Below, in pieces: positions 1 through 12,567 of a stretch of DNA of 35,306 nt. Made by a program: the position numbers and the translations under genes. This stretch comes from Actinomycetes bacterium (GTDB lineage: Bacteria > Actinomycetota > Acidimicrobiia > Acidimicrobiales > Bog-793), in NCBI GenBank assembly GCA_021803215.1, contig JAJZLV010000045.1, positions 1 to 35,306 on the forward strand, given 5' to 3'. A model generated the notes under the pieces. The model ran no database searches, was not told the origin of the DNA, and was given only the letters and a program-made list of their open reading frames with translations. How positions within the stretch are numbered: position 1 is the first letter of the stretch; each line of letters starts with the position of its first letter.

Positions 1-124
1 GGCTTTTGACACCCCGCTCAGCCCGCCGCCTCTCGACGACGAACCGGGGCCTGCTACTGGGCTCTCCGGCGATTACCCAGACGGGACTTGCACCCGCAGG
101 TCTGGTCCAGCTTTCAGGACGCAC
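1..124 (-). mobile_element. 5' end of a probable group II intron (continues past the window edge)
   Basis: Read on the minus strand from 124 downwards, the sequence starts with GTGCG, the consensus 5' end of bacterial group II introns. About 28 nt further it has GGGTGCAAGTCCC, which resembles the conserved 'gtgaaagtccc' stem seen near the start of domain I in many such introns. The intron would run off the left edge, so domain V and any reverse transcriptase are not visible. It begins 9 nt downstream, on the same strand, of a perfect hairpin (134-162). That arrangement is known for group IIC introns, which insert next to terminator-like stem-loops. The call rests on short motifs only; a decayed fragment or chance match is possible. 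Confidence 0.45.
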
Positions 125-133
125 CATCTCGCC

Positions 134-162
134 ATGATATCACTACATTGGAGTGATATCAT
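134..162 (-). terminator. Perfect 11-bp stem-loop at the end of the small unknown gene
   Basis: ATGATATCACT (134-144) and AGTGATATCAT (152-162) are exact reverse complements around a 7-nt loop. The stop codon of the gene at 159-344 lies inside the stem. It looks like a 3'-end hairpin without a U-tract. Its AT-richness in GC-rich surroundings also allows a protein-binding operator. The probable group II intron starts 9 nt beyond it. Confidence 0.5.
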
Positions 163-344
163 ACTCCCTCCTCCTCGACCCAGTCGAGGAAGGCCCAGAG
201 GCGCTCGTCGATCTCGACGAGGTCGGTAAGTGCCGCCCCGATCACATCGTGACCACCGAGGCCGTCGAGGTGCGCTGCGAGCCGGGCGGCGGCCTGGGCA
301 ATGCTCTGCGCTCGCCCTAGGGCGGCCTCAAGGTCCTCAGCCAT
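159..344 (-). CDS. Small helical protein of unknown function (61 aa)
   Basis: Not recognised. The ATG at 344 gives a 61-residue acidic, alanine/leucine-rich, probably helical protein ending in a Trp/Glu-rich tail (FLDWVEEEGV). The end of a short minus-strand frame at 337-414 (GTG start, 25 aa, reading VVRDLDDAVRLADLL) overlaps its start by 8 bp, which suggests the pair was once an operon whose first gene is truncated. The size, the antitoxin-like look of the upstream remnant and the nearby RelE/Phd pair hint at a degraded toxin-antitoxin or similar small module, but no family motif was identified. The stop codon sits inside the hairpin at 134-162. Confidence 0.4.
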   Translation of the reverse strand: MAEDLEAALGRAQSIAQAAARLAAHLDGLGGHDVIGAALTDLVEIDERLWAFLDWVEEEGV

Positions 345-722
345 CGGAGTGTCCCGGAGCGCGACGGGCGAGCAGGTCGGCGAGGCGGACCGCGTCGTCC
401 AGGTCGCGCACCACCTGGCTCGCCTGGCAGCTGCCGCCCCGGTGCGCTCACTTCGCCCCTGATGCCGATCCATTGTGCACGGCGCAACGCCTGGCGTGAT
501 GGACCGCCGATCTCCGGACGACGCGGGCCCGCTTGATCAGGCTGCCCGCTTGATCAGGCTCATAGCTCCTAATCGCGAATGAGGTTGTGGGTGACAACAC
601 CACGCCGGCCGGAGAGGGCTGCCTTCCTGCGAGCCGTCGGCGAGGACCGCCGACGCGGCCCGCGCCTGAACGAGCCCGCCTCACGTGACCCCCTGCATCG
701 CCGAGGCGTCGATGCTGCCGCC
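345..722. other. Gene-poor stretch with remnants
   Basis: No convincing full gene is seen between the small unknown gene and the RelE toxin. It holds the 25-codon minus-strand remnant at 337-414 and a 17-bp exact tandem duplication at 527-560. Longer frames in either direction show low-complexity, arginine-rich translations typical of non-coding GC-rich DNA. It is best read as decayed accessory DNA. Confidence 0.4.
527..560. repeat. Exact 17-bp tandem duplication
   Basis: GCCCGCTTGATCAGGCT occurs at 527-543 and again immediately at 544-560 without mismatch. Each copy holds the palindrome TGATCA. A recent slippage or duplication event is likely; a binding-site role is unproven. Confidence 0.8.
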
Positions 723-1016
723 TCAGGCTTGCGGACGGTGGTAGATCTCCGAGCGGTGATCGACGTCGAGGACTTGCACGGTGTGGGTGTCATCGTCGAT
801 GCGATAGACAATCCGGTAGGTGCCGCGACGTGCGCCATGGCAGCCCGCCAGTGGCCCGAACAACGGCTTGCCGACTCGCCGCGGACTGACGCTGAGCGTC
901 TCCGCGCAGAACTCGAGGACCGCGGCGGCGACAGCCTCCGGGAGACGCTCGGCGATGGCGCGCCGCGCAGGTGGCTGGAACCGGACCTGGTAGCGCTGCG
1001 ACGCCTTGTCGCTCAC
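723..1016 (-). CDS. RelE/ParE-family toxin
   Basis: This 97-aa protein has the usual length and layout of RelE/ParE toxins: an N-terminal basic strand (YQVRFQPPARRAI), a helical middle, then the core GTYRIVYRIDDD followed by VQVLDVDHRSEIYHR at the C-terminus. RelE members cleave mRNA in the ribosomal A site, whereas ParE members poison gyrase. The C-terminal His/Arg-rich end fits the RelE-type mRNA interferases better, but this is an inference. Its ATG overlaps the stop of the antitoxin gene by 4 bp (1013-1016), so the pair is translationally coupled, antitoxin first. Expression should be repressed by the antitoxin complex at the operator upstream of the antitoxin (1323-1353). Confidence 0.85.
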   Translation of the reverse strand: MSDKASQRYQVRFQPPARRAIAERLPEAVAAAVLEFCAETLSVSPRRVGKPLFGPLAGCHGARRGTYRIVYRIDDDTHTVQVLDVDHRSEIYHRPQA

Positions 1017-1312
1017 ACGCCGGTGGCGCGCCGGCGGGCCAGGTCCTGGCGGACGCTGTCGAGGTCAGCGCCGGACTCACCACGGCCCAGGGCTGCCAGG
1101 CTCTCAGAGATACGACCGACGGCCTCGCTGTCACCGAGGATCTCCAGGGTCATCTCCATGCCCTCCAGGTCGTCCACCGACAACAAGACAGCCTCAGCCT
1201 CCCCGTTGCGAGTCAAGGTGATCCGCTCGTGCTGCTGGCGTACCCGTCTGGTCAGCTCGGACAGTCGGGCCTTGGCCTCGGAGAGCGGTACGGGCGTCGC
1301 AGCGATCGTCAT
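1013..1312 (-). CDS. Phd/YefM-family antitoxin
   Basis: The start was placed at the ATG at 1312, giving 99 aa. It begins MTIAATPVPLSEAKARLSELTRRV, the standard N-terminal DNA-binding beginning of Phd/YefM proteins (short strand, then the SEA(K/R)xxLSEL helix). It continues with RITLTRNGEAEAVLLSVDDLEGME, the typical core. The remaining C-terminal half would wrap around the RelE toxin. A longer GTG start at 1489 would add about 59 residues of non-family sequence and would cover the operator, so it was rejected. The gene overlaps the toxin start by 4 bp. Confidence 0.85.
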   Translation of the reverse strand: MTIAATPVPLSEAKARLSELTRRVRQQHERITLTRNGEAEAVLLSVDDLEGMEMTLEILGDSEAVGRISESLAALGRGESGADLDSVRQDLARRRATGV

Positions 1313-1322
1313 GGTCAGAACT

Positions 1323-1353
1323 ATAGTCTTGATTGGTCCAAGTATTGGACTAT
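1323..1353 (-). promoter_or_regulatory. Palindromic operator/promoter region of the toxin-antitoxin operon
   Basis: Eleven bases upstream of the antitoxin ATG are nested inverted repeats: ATAGTC (1323-1328) with GACTAT (1348-1353), and TCCAA-GTA-TTGGA (1337-1349). The stretch is much richer in A+T than its surroundings. TATAGT on the minus strand near the antitoxin could serve as a -10 box. Autoregulation through such palindromes is the norm for Phd/YefM antitoxins; binding here is inferred. Confidence 0.55.
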
Positions 1354-1474
1354 CACTCCACCGCTCCCGGTGAGTGTGCAGTAGTTGCTCGCTCCGCCGG
1401 CGGCCTGTGAGCTTCAGGCCGTGCCGTTGCCTCGGACTGACGCATAAGAAGCCGCGCGAATAGGTGGCAGGCCT

Positions 1475-2116
1475 GTGAAGATCCCCCATCTCATCTCCTA
1501 CCAGGACGCTTCCTACGCCCGCCGTTATGCCGAGACGGTGGCCCGCTGCCGGGCGGCGGAGGAGGCTCGCTGCGACCTCTCAGACGGGCCGTTCGGGCGG
1601 GCGGTCGCCCTCCAGCTTCACCGCCTCATGGCCTGCAAGGACGAGTACGAGGTGGCCCGCCTGCATCGTTCACCGGCCCTGCAAGCCGAGATCGAGGAGT
1701 GCTTCGGCACCGGCGCTCGGGTCCGGTACCACCTCCATCCGCCGCTTCTGCGGCAGATGGGCCTCGGGCACAAGCTGGCCGTCGGGCCGGGAGCGGGCGT
1801 GGCCTTCGGCGTGCTGGCCTCGCTCCGAGGACTGCGGGAGAGCCGTCTCGACCCCTTCGGCCACACGGAGCTTCGGCGGGCCGAGCGGGAGCTGCGCGAC
1901 GGCTACGAGCTGCTCGTGCGCCGTCTCAGCGACTCCCTCGACGAACAGAGCCACGGCCGCTTTGTCAAGATCGCCCAGCTCCCCGAGGAGGTGCGGGGCT
2001 ACGGTCCCGTCAAGAAGGCCGCTATCAGCCGGTTCTGGAGCCGCCTGGAGGACCTCGATGCCGGCGGCGGCCCCCTCCTCGGAGCTAGGTGCCGGGAGGG
2101 ATCGCCCGCCGGGTAG
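1475..2116 (+). pseudogene. Orphan C-terminal domain of indolepyruvate ferredoxin oxidoreductase
   Basis: The 213-aa frame matches the last domain (DUF6537-type) of the roughly 1,100-aa indolepyruvate/2-oxoacid:ferredoxin oxidoreductases. Diagnostic stretches are LISYQDASYARRY near the start, HRLMACKDEYEVARLH around residue 50, ARVRYHLHPPLLRQMGL around residue 85, and LPEEVRGYGPVKKAAISRF near the end. The thiamine-diphosphate, pyruvate-binding and gamma domains are absent: an in-frame stop (TAA at 1445) lies just upstream and the preceding DNA is the toxin-antitoxin region. The GTG at 1475 falls exactly where the domain begins. It is therefore most likely a 5'-truncated remnant left by a rearrangement, although a stand-alone domain cannot be excluded. 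Confidence 0.75.
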
Positions 2117-2152
2117 TCGCCGGCGGCGACCGCCGGAAGTGCCCCTCGCGCC

Positions 2153-2186
2153 GGCCCCAGGGCCGCGTCCCTGGCAAGCCGGGGCC
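2153..2186. terminator. GC-rich nested hairpin between convergent genes
   Basis: GGCCCC (2153-2158) pairs with GGGGCC (2181-2186), and CCAGGG pairs with CCCTGG (2169-2174) inside it. The structure lies between the ends of the oxidoreductase remnant (plus) and the permease operon (minus). There is no T-tract, so termination is only a suggestion. Confidence 0.35.
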
Positions 2187-2212
2187 CAGCCCTGGCGACC
2201 GGGGCCAGCTCT

Positions 2213-3173
2213 TCAGCGCCTCTGCAGCCGCACCTCGAGCGAGTCCCGCAGGGCGTCGCCGATGAAGTTGAAGGCGACGACGACGAGCACGATGCAAAGT
2301 CCGGCCGGGATGAGGAGCCACCAGTCGCCGTTCGGCAGGTAGGGCTCGCCCTGGCCGAGCATCTGGCCCCAGTCGGCCTGCGGGAACTGGACCCCGAGGC
2401 CGAGGAAGCCGAGGGCGGCCAGGTACAAGATGGCGTCGGCCACCTGGAAGGTGGCGTTGACGACGATCGTGCCGATGGCGTTCGGGATTATGTGGCGGGT
2501 CACCATCCGCCGGCTCTTGCCGCCCATCACCCGGACGGCCTGGACGTACTCACGGGTCCTCAGGCTGAGGGTCTCCCCCCGCACGAGACGGGCCGGCGTC
2601 AGCCAGGCGAGGAAGCCGAGGATGAAGATCAAGGTGATCTTGTCCGGATGGAACAGCACCGCCAGGATGATGAGGAGGAAAAGCGCCGGGATCGACAACA
2701 AGACGTCGACGATCCGCATCATGAAGGCGTCGAGGATCCCGCCGAAAAAGCCCGAGGTGGCACCCCACAAGACGCCGACGACGGTGGCGATGGCTGCGGC
2801 TGCCAGGCCGACCTCGAGCGAGGTCTGCCCGGCGTACATGAGACGGCCGAGGACGTCGAAGCCGTTCGGGTCAGTCCCGAGCACGTGGGCCGCGCTCGGA
2901 GGCTGGACGCCGGCGCTCGTGTAGAGGTTCGAGTAGGTCTGGTTCGTGTGGTAGAAGATCGGCCCCACGAAGCAGAACAGGAACATGAAGACGAGGATGC
3001 CCACTCCGACGACGGCCAGCCTGTTCTCGAGGAAGACCCGCAGGATGATGCGCCCGAGGCTGCCGCTCGCACCCGCTTCGCCGCCCGAGGGCGCCTGGTC
3101 GCCCTGCAGGGCGCCGTCGAGGCCGGGCGAGGCCGGCGGGGTGATCCCGGCGACGCTCGTGGCCAGCTGCTCG

Positions 3174-3187
<14 letters not shown>
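2213..3187 (-). CDS. Peptide-type ABC transporter permease, DppC/OppC family
   Basis: The 324-aa inner-membrane permease belongs to the peptide/nickel (PepT) ABC importers. After a variable cytoplasmic N-terminus (about 50 aa, Gly/Ser/Ala-rich) comes the DppC-type first membrane segment (LAVVGVGILVFMFLFCFVGPIF). The periplasmic piece AHVLGTDPNGFDVLGRLMYAGQTSLEVGL is a hallmark of the C subunit. The cytoplasmic EAA loop reads AVRVMGGKSRRMVTRHIIPN and would contact the ATPases. It overlaps the DppB-type gene by 14 bp and is the last gene of the operon. DppD/DppF-type ATPases would normally follow, but the next DNA is the truncated oxidoreductase, so the operon may have lost its ATPases or they are encoded elsewhere. 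Confidence 0.9.
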
Positions 3188-4292
<1,105 letters not shown>

Positions 4293-4293
4293 C

Positions 4294-4332
4294 GGCCCGG
4301 GCCCGCCCGCTCGAAGCGGGTGGACCCGGGCC
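4294..4332 (-). terminator. Large intercistronic stem-loop between binding-protein and permease genes
   Basis: GGCCCGGG (4294-4301) pairs with CCCGGGCC (4325-4332). Within it CCCGCT-CGA-AGCGGG forms a second stem. It lies 17 bp past the binding-protein stop. Such hairpins commonly protect the binding-protein mRNA or partly terminate transcription, giving excess binding protein over permeases. That role is inferred from position. Confidence 0.55.
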
Positions 4333-4348
4333 GATTGGGTGAGTCAGC

Positions 4349-6289
4349 TCAACTCTTCGAGAAGTACCAGTACTCCGGCGTCAGGTTGAGCAGGGCGTTG
4401 ATGGGGGTCACGCCGTGGAGGTTGGTCGAGATCTCGGTCAAGGCGTTGGCCGGGTTCGGCTGCCAGACGACCGGCAGGTCCTTGGCGAGGAAGTTCTCGT
4501 ACGCGTGCATGTACTTAAGGCTGCTCGAGTAGTGCGTCTCGTTGATGAGCGTGTCGGCTGTCGTGCTCGAGTAGCTGCCCGAGTTGGAGCCGGCGCCGGA
4601 GGCGAAGATCTCCCCACCGGTCGGCATGTAGTCGGGCGAGTAGACCCAGCCGCCGCCCCAGTTGGCGAACTCCCAGGTGCAGTCGGAGGCTCCGACCTTG
4701 CAGGGGATGGCGGTCGAGAGGACCGTGTCGAAGGTCTCGCTCCTCAAAGAGACGTGGATGCCCACCTTCGACCACGCCGAGGTCTCGGCGGCCACGGTCT
4801 GGTCGATGGAGGTGGTGCCTCCGGCGTAGATCTCCTGGAAGTTGAGCTGGGCCCCGTTCTTGATGCCGGGACCGCACTTGGAGCCGACCTTGCAGACCGA
4901 GATCCCTCCCGGGTGGATGGTCCAGCCGTGCTTGACGAGCAGCTGCTTCGCCTTGGCCAGGCTGTAGGGGTAGTTGTTCTTCGACTCCTGGGGGGAGACG
5001 AAGCTGTTCTTCGGGAAGACCGGGACCGGCCCGTAGGTCGGGACCCCGTAGCCCTTGTCGATGTTCTTGATGACCGCCGGCTGGTCGATCAGGTACTGGA
5101 CCGCCTGGCGGAAGTAGAGCTGGCTGAAGATCGGACCGGCATTGCCGCCGTCGCCACCGGAGTGGAAGTTCATCGGGAAGTAGTTGATGCTCCAGCCGTA
5201 GACCGGCACGAGGTTGTAGCTGCCCTTCAGTGCCGGGGCGTTCGGGCCGGTCGAGCCGATGGGGCCGGTATTCTGCGGGACGTCCTGGGTGGGCACGTAG
5301 CCGACGTTGGGAGCTCCGGCACCACCGCTCGCCAGCGCGCTGTACTCGGAGCTGTCGGCCGTGAAAGGAAGCTCGACGAACTTCGAGAGGTACGGGTGCT
5401 GGGGGCCCGAGTAGGCCCGGTTGGGCACGAAGGTGGCCTCGCCGGAGGTCGTGAAGGCCGAGAGCCTCCAGGGGCCGTCGACGATCTGCCAGAGCGGGTT
5501 CGTGGCGTAGGTCGTCAGGTCGGCCGCCTCGGTCGGGTTCTTCGCCTTGCCGTTGTTGTCGGTGAGGAAGGTCCAGACCTTCACGCAGTCAGAGAGCGTC
5601 TTGGCGTTCGGGGTGAGCGAGGAGCAGCCGCCCGAGCCAGGGGCCGCCCCGGCCGAGGTGATGTCCCAGTTGATCGGGAGCGGGGTGATCTGGCTCAGCT
5701 CGTTGTACAGGTACCAGTTGGTGCTGTAGGCCCGGTTGAGGTGGAACGTGACCGTGTCGGCCTTGGTGTTGGCCGAGTAGCTCGTCACGTTGTCCGGGAA
5801 GGCGCCGGCGACGTAGCCGGCCCAGTTGGCCTTCTCGGCCTTCATCATGTTCATCCAGAACATGACGTCGTGGGCGTCGACGGTCTTGCCGTTCGACCAC
5901 TTCCAGCCCTTCATCGCGATCGTGACGGTCTTGTTCCCGTTGCTCCACTTCGGGGGCAAGGCGAGCGAGAGCGAGTAGTCGACCGTCGGGTTGGAGCTCT
6001 TCACCTGGCCGAACCAGTAGAGCGGCCGGAACATGAGGTACTGGAACTGGGTCAGGTTCGCCACCGAGAAGTAGGTCAGGCTGGAGAAGGGAAAGATCCA
6101 GTTCGGGGTCGCCTGGGGAGCTTCGGCCCAGTAGGCGGTGCCACCGTGGGCGGGCTTGCCGCTCGGGGCGGTCGTGGGATGCGGCTTGGCCGACGGGGTC
6201 GACGAGCCGCAGGCGGCGAGGATCAGCGCCGCAGCCGCACCAGCGGCCGCGACCTTCAGGACTCTTTTGAGCCCTCGGTTTGGTGCCAT
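4349..6289 (-). CDS. Extracellular solute-binding lipoprotein, family 5 (peptide type)
   Basis: The 646-aa protein captures the ligand for the DppB/DppC-type importer downstream. It has a basic N-terminus, a hydrophobic segment and a lipobox LAAC with the lipidated Cys at residue 27, followed by a Ser/Pro/Thr/Lys linker. The mature part shows family-5 features: GGTAYWAEAPQATPNWIFPF at the start, the WKWSNGKTVDAHDVMFWMNMM block around residue 130 to 150, and later YFRQAVQYLIDQPAVIKNIDKGYG with GPVPVFPKNSF. Length is somewhat above the usual 500 to 600 aa. The ligand cannot be read from sequence; oligopeptides are the default for the family. It is first in its operon, with a hairpin before the permeases. 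Confidence 0.9.
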   Translation of the reverse strand: MAPNRGLKRVLKVAAAGAAAALILAACGSSTPSAKPHPTTAPSGKPAHGGTAYWAEAPQATPNWIFPFSSLTYFSVANLTQFQYLMFRPLYWFGQVKSSNPTVDYSLSLALPPKWSNGNKTVTIAMKGWKWSNGKTVDAHDVMFWMNMMKAEKANWAGYVAGAFPDNVTSYSANTKADTVTFHLNRAYSTNWYLYNELSQITPLPINWDITSAGAAPGSGGCSSLTPNAKTLSDCVKVWTFLTDNNGKAKNPTEAADLTTYATNPLWQIVDGPWRLSAFTTSGEATFVPNRAYSGPQHPYLSKFVELPFTADSSEYSALASGGAGAPNVGYVPTQDVPQNTGPIGSTGPNAPALKGSYNLVPVYGWSINYFPMNFHSGGDGGNAGPIFSQLYFRQAVQYLIDQPAVIKNIDKGYGVPTYGPVPVFPKNSFVSPQESKNNYPYSLAKAKQLLVKHGWTIHPGGISVCKVGSKCGPGIKNGAQLNFQEIYAGGTTSIDQTVAAETSAWSKVGIHVSLRSETFDTVLSTAIPCKVGASDCTWEFANWGGGWVYSPDYMPTGGEIFASGAGSNSGSYSSTTADTLINETHYSSSLKYMHAYENFLAKDLPVVWQPNPANALTEISTNLHGVTPINALLNLTPEYWYFSKS

Positions 6290-6387
6290 AGTCGCTTTCG
6301 AACCTCCCTGGATCTATGACGGGGGACGGCGGCGAGGCCTCTTGGCCGCACCCAGATCTCGTGCGGGGCCACAACCGCCGGAGATCC

Positions 6388-6416
6388 ACCGTAGCAAAGT
6401 CGTAACAGTTCGTACA
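6388..6416 (-). promoter_or_regulatory. Possible promoter of the binding-protein operon
   Basis: On the minus strand, TACGGT (6393-6388), preceded by TGC as in an extended -10, lies 17 nt from TGTACG (6416-6411). It sits just after the pyrF stop, about 100 nt before the binding-protein ATG. The -35 match is weak. No clear terminator for the pyrimidine operon is seen between pyrF and here. Confidence 0.25.
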
Positions 6417-6424
6417 GGTCGCTA

Positions 6425-7129
6425 TCACCCGGATCTCGGCGAATTGCCAACGACAGCCGCTACGACTTCTGCGGCCGCCCCCCTTCTGTCCAGGGCTTTC
6501 GTGACGGTCCGGCCGATCACCAGGATGTCACCACCAGCGGCGATCGCATCACCAGGTGTGGTCACACGGCCCTGGTCGTGGCTCTCGGAGCCCGCCAGCC
6601 TGACCCCGGGGACGACCTTCACGAGCCCGCCGGCCGACGGGGGGAGGGCCCCGAGGTCGGGCCCGGCGCAGACGAGGCCGACGCAGCCGCAGGAGGCCGC
6701 CAGCGCGGCCCGGGCCGAGAGGAGCTCTCGCGCCGCCTCCCCCTCGCTCGTGAGCACCGTCACCCCGAGGATCCCGGCCCGCTGCCGGCCGGACTCGGAG
6801 GAGAAGCCGGCGACCGCCGCCTCGAGCATCGCGGCCCCCCCGGCGGTGTGCGCCGTCAGGTAGGTAACCCCGAGGGCGGCCGCCCGGGCGGCGGCGCGGG
6901 CGACGGTGCTCGGGATGTCGTGCAGCTTCAAGTCCAAGAAGAGATCGAAGCCCTCCGAGAGGAGCGCCGAGACCACGGGCGGCCCGGCGGCCACGAAGAG
7001 CTCGAGCCCGACCTTGGCGACGGCGAAGTAGGGCGACAGCTCGCCCGCCAGCTCGAGGGCGGCGCCGGCCTCTCCCACGTCGAGGGCGAGCGCCAGGTGC
7101 TGGCGGGCCTCTTCGGGCTCAGGGCTCAT
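6425..7129 (-). CDS. pyrF: Orotidine 5'-phosphate decarboxylase
   Basis: The last step of UMP synthesis, decarboxylation of OMP, is assigned to this 234-aa cytoplasmic TIM-barrel enzyme. It carries the family signature DLKLHDIPSTV with the catalytic Asp66-Lys68-Asp71 set. The N-terminal strand LALALDV supplies the first substrate-binding Asp. Towards the C-terminus VPGVRL and GDILVIGRTVTKA provide the phosphate-binding loops. Length matches the short bacterial pyrF class. Its ATG at 7129 overlaps the end of pyrD by 11 bp, and it closes the operon. Confidence 0.95.
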   Translation of the reverse strand: MSPEPEEARQHLALALDVGEAGAALELAGELSPYFAVAKVGLELFVAAGPPVVSALLSEGFDLFLDLKLHDIPSTVARAAARAAALGVTYLTAHTAGGAAMLEAAVAGFSSESGRQRAGILGVTVLTSEGEAARELLSARAALAASCGCVGLVCAGPDLGALPPSAGGLVKVVPGVRLAGSESHDQGRVTTPGDAIAAGGDILVIGRTVTKALDRRGAAAEVVAAVVGNSPRSG

Positions 7130-8131
7130 CTCTCCTCCTGGCTTTGCTCATGGCAGCTCTCGTCTTCTCGTCCTGGGCCGCCCCCACCACCTTGTCGAGC
7201 GAGTCGAAACCGAGGCGGGCCAGGGTCCTCCCGAGCAGCTGGCCGACCCGCTCGGGCGCCCGCGGGTCGGCCAGGGTGGCGGTTCCGACCTGGACGGCAT
7301 CGGCCCCGGCCATCAGCATGCGGGCGGCTCCTTCGCCGTCCGAGATCCCGCCGACGCCGACGATGGCGGTGGCCGGGAAGGCCTGCCGGCACTCGTAGAC
7401 GGCTCGAAGGGCGACCGAGTGGAGCGCCGGCCCGGAGAGGCCTCCCCCGCCCGCCCCGAGGAGCGGGCGGCGCTCTTCCAAGTCGATGGCGAGCCCGAGC
7501 GCCGTGTTGGTGAGCGTCAGGCCGTCCGCCCCGGCCCCGAGTGCGGCCCCGGCCACCTCTACGAGCTCGGGGGTGCTCGGCGAGAGCTTGGCGAGAAGCG
7601 GGAGATCGACCGCCTCCCGGACGGCCGCCACGGCCCCGGCGGTCGCCTCGGGCGAGTGGGCGAAGATCCGCCGGCGGTCCTCCAGGTTGGGACAGCTCAC
7701 GTTGAGCTCGACGGCCACGATGGCGGAGGACTCCCGCGCCACCCCGGCCAGCATCCGGGCGGCCGCCCCGAACTCCGCGAGGCGCCTTCCCCAGAGCGAG
7801 ACGACCACCCGGGCGCCGCAGGCCTCCAGGCGCGGGAGCTCCTCTCTCGCCCAGCCGGCGACGCCCGGCCCCTGCAGCCCGACGCTGTTCAGCATGCCGC
7901 CCGGCACCGGGCAGAGCCGGGGGCTCGGGTTGCCCGGCCAGGAGGTCGCCGAGAGGGACTTCACCACGACCGCCCCGATGGAGGCGAGGTCGAAGTAGCG
8001 GGCGAGCTCGGCGCCGTGCCCGGCCGTTCCGGCGGCCGTCATGACCGGGTTCGGGAGCTCGAGCCGCCCGAGGCGGGTCGAGAGGTCGACCGAAGAGCCC
8101 TCTCCTCGCCGGCTCCTGGTGCGAAAGCGGC

Positions 8132-8135
<4 letters not shown>
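7119..8135 (-). CDS. pyrD: Dihydroorotate dehydrogenase, class 1B-like
   Basis: This FMN enzyme oxidises dihydroorotate to orotate. Class 1 traits are visible: [21 protein letters not shown] at the start, [24 protein letters not shown] around residue 70 to 91, and NVSCPN with catalytic Cys148; class 2 enzymes use Ser there. The FMN-phosphate region is [28 protein letters not shown]. The GTG at 8135 overlaps the carB stop (GTGA) and is the only canonical start near the family N-terminus; it adds about 15 residues. Class 1B enzymes normally pair with the Fe-S/FAD subunit PyrK, yet no pyrK lies in this operon, so its electron acceptor is open. Confidence 0.92.
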
Positions 8136-11442
<3,307 letters not shown>

Positions 11443-11443
<1 letters not shown>

Positions 11444-12567
11444 CAGGAGGCCTTTTCCATCAAGGCGGCGAAGTCGTCGAAGAGGTAGCGGGCGTCGTGC
11501 GGACCGGGCCCGGCCTCTGGGTGGTACTGGACCGTGAAGGCCCGCAGCTCCTCGAGCGCCAGGCCCTCTATTACGCCGTCGTTCAAGTTGACGTGGGTGA
11601 TCTCGGCTCCCTCGACGCTCCCCTCCGAGACGGCATAGCCGTGGTTCTGGCTCGTGATCTCGACCGTGCCCGTGCTGAGGCGCTTCACGGGGTGGTTGCC
11701 CCCGTGGTGGCCGAAGCGCAGCTTGAAGGTCTCGCCGCCGAGGGCCGAGGCGACCAGCTGATGGCCGAGGCAGATGCCGAAGAGCGGCACCTCGCCGAGC
11801 AGCTTTCCGATCTCGGCGCTCAGGTGGCCGAGAGCGGCCGGGTCCCCCGGCCCGTTCGAGAGGAAGACCCCGTCCGGGCGCCGGGCGAGCACCTCGTCGG
11901 CCGGGGTCGTGGCAGGCACCACCTCGACCGAGGAGACCCGGGCGAGATGGCGGAGGATGGTCGCTTTTATCCCGTAGTCGTAGGCGACGACCGAGAGCGC
12001 CCGGGCCCTGCCGGTCGCCGGCCGGCGGTAGGGCTCGCTCGCAGTCACCTCCGAGACCAGGTCGGCCCCGAGGGTGCCCGGCTCGGCCCGGGCGGCCGCC
12101 AGCAGCTCTGCCTCACCGGCCGTCCCGAGGGCGCAGCTCATGGCGCCCTCGTCTCTTATGTGCCTCGTGAGCCGGCGGGTGTCGATCCCGGTTATCCCGG
12201 CCACCTTGTGGCGGGAGAGGAAGGCCTCGAGGTCTCCGCCGGCCCGCCAGTTGCTCGGGCGCTCGGTGACGTCGCGGACCACCACCCCCCGGCAAAAGGG
12301 GCGGGGCGCCTCCTCGTCCTCCGGCGAGACGCCGTAGTTGCCGATGTGAGGGTGGGTGAAGGCGATGACCTGCCCGGCATAGGAGGGGTCCGTCAGGACC
12401 TCCTGGTAGCCCTGGAGCGAGGTGTTGAAGACGACCTCGCCGGTGGCGAGGGCGGCCGGCTCCGGGTTGGCGGGCGAGGCGACGAGCGCCCCCATGGCCT
12501 CTCCTTCGAAGACGGCCCCGTCGGCGAGCACCAGGCGGGCCGGCGGGCGCTCTCTTCTCGGGCTCAT
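11443..12567 (-). CDS. carA: Carbamoyl-phosphate synthase small (glutaminase) subunit
   Basis: The 374-aa subunit hydrolyses glutamine and passes ammonia to CarB. The N-terminal CarA-specific domain shows [20 protein letters not shown] and [10 protein letters not shown]. The C-terminal class-I glutamine amidotransferase domain has the nucleophile in GICLGHQ (Cys266) and the catalytic His349/Glu351 in [12 protein letters not shown] forms the oxyanion loop. Start ATG 12567 overlaps the pyrC stop by 4 bp, so it is translationally coupled. Size and motif spacing are standard. Confidence 0.97.

Noticed and set aside
1-124. tRNA gene on the minus strand
   Set aside because: The GGGTGCAAGTCCC stretch looks like a T-arm at first, but no acceptor or anticodon stem fits around it; group II intron domain I fits better.
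579-1373. Long plus-strand open frame over the toxin-antitoxin genes
   Set aside because: Translation is low-complexity, Arg/Ser/Ala-rich and antisense to clear RelE and Phd/YefM genes.
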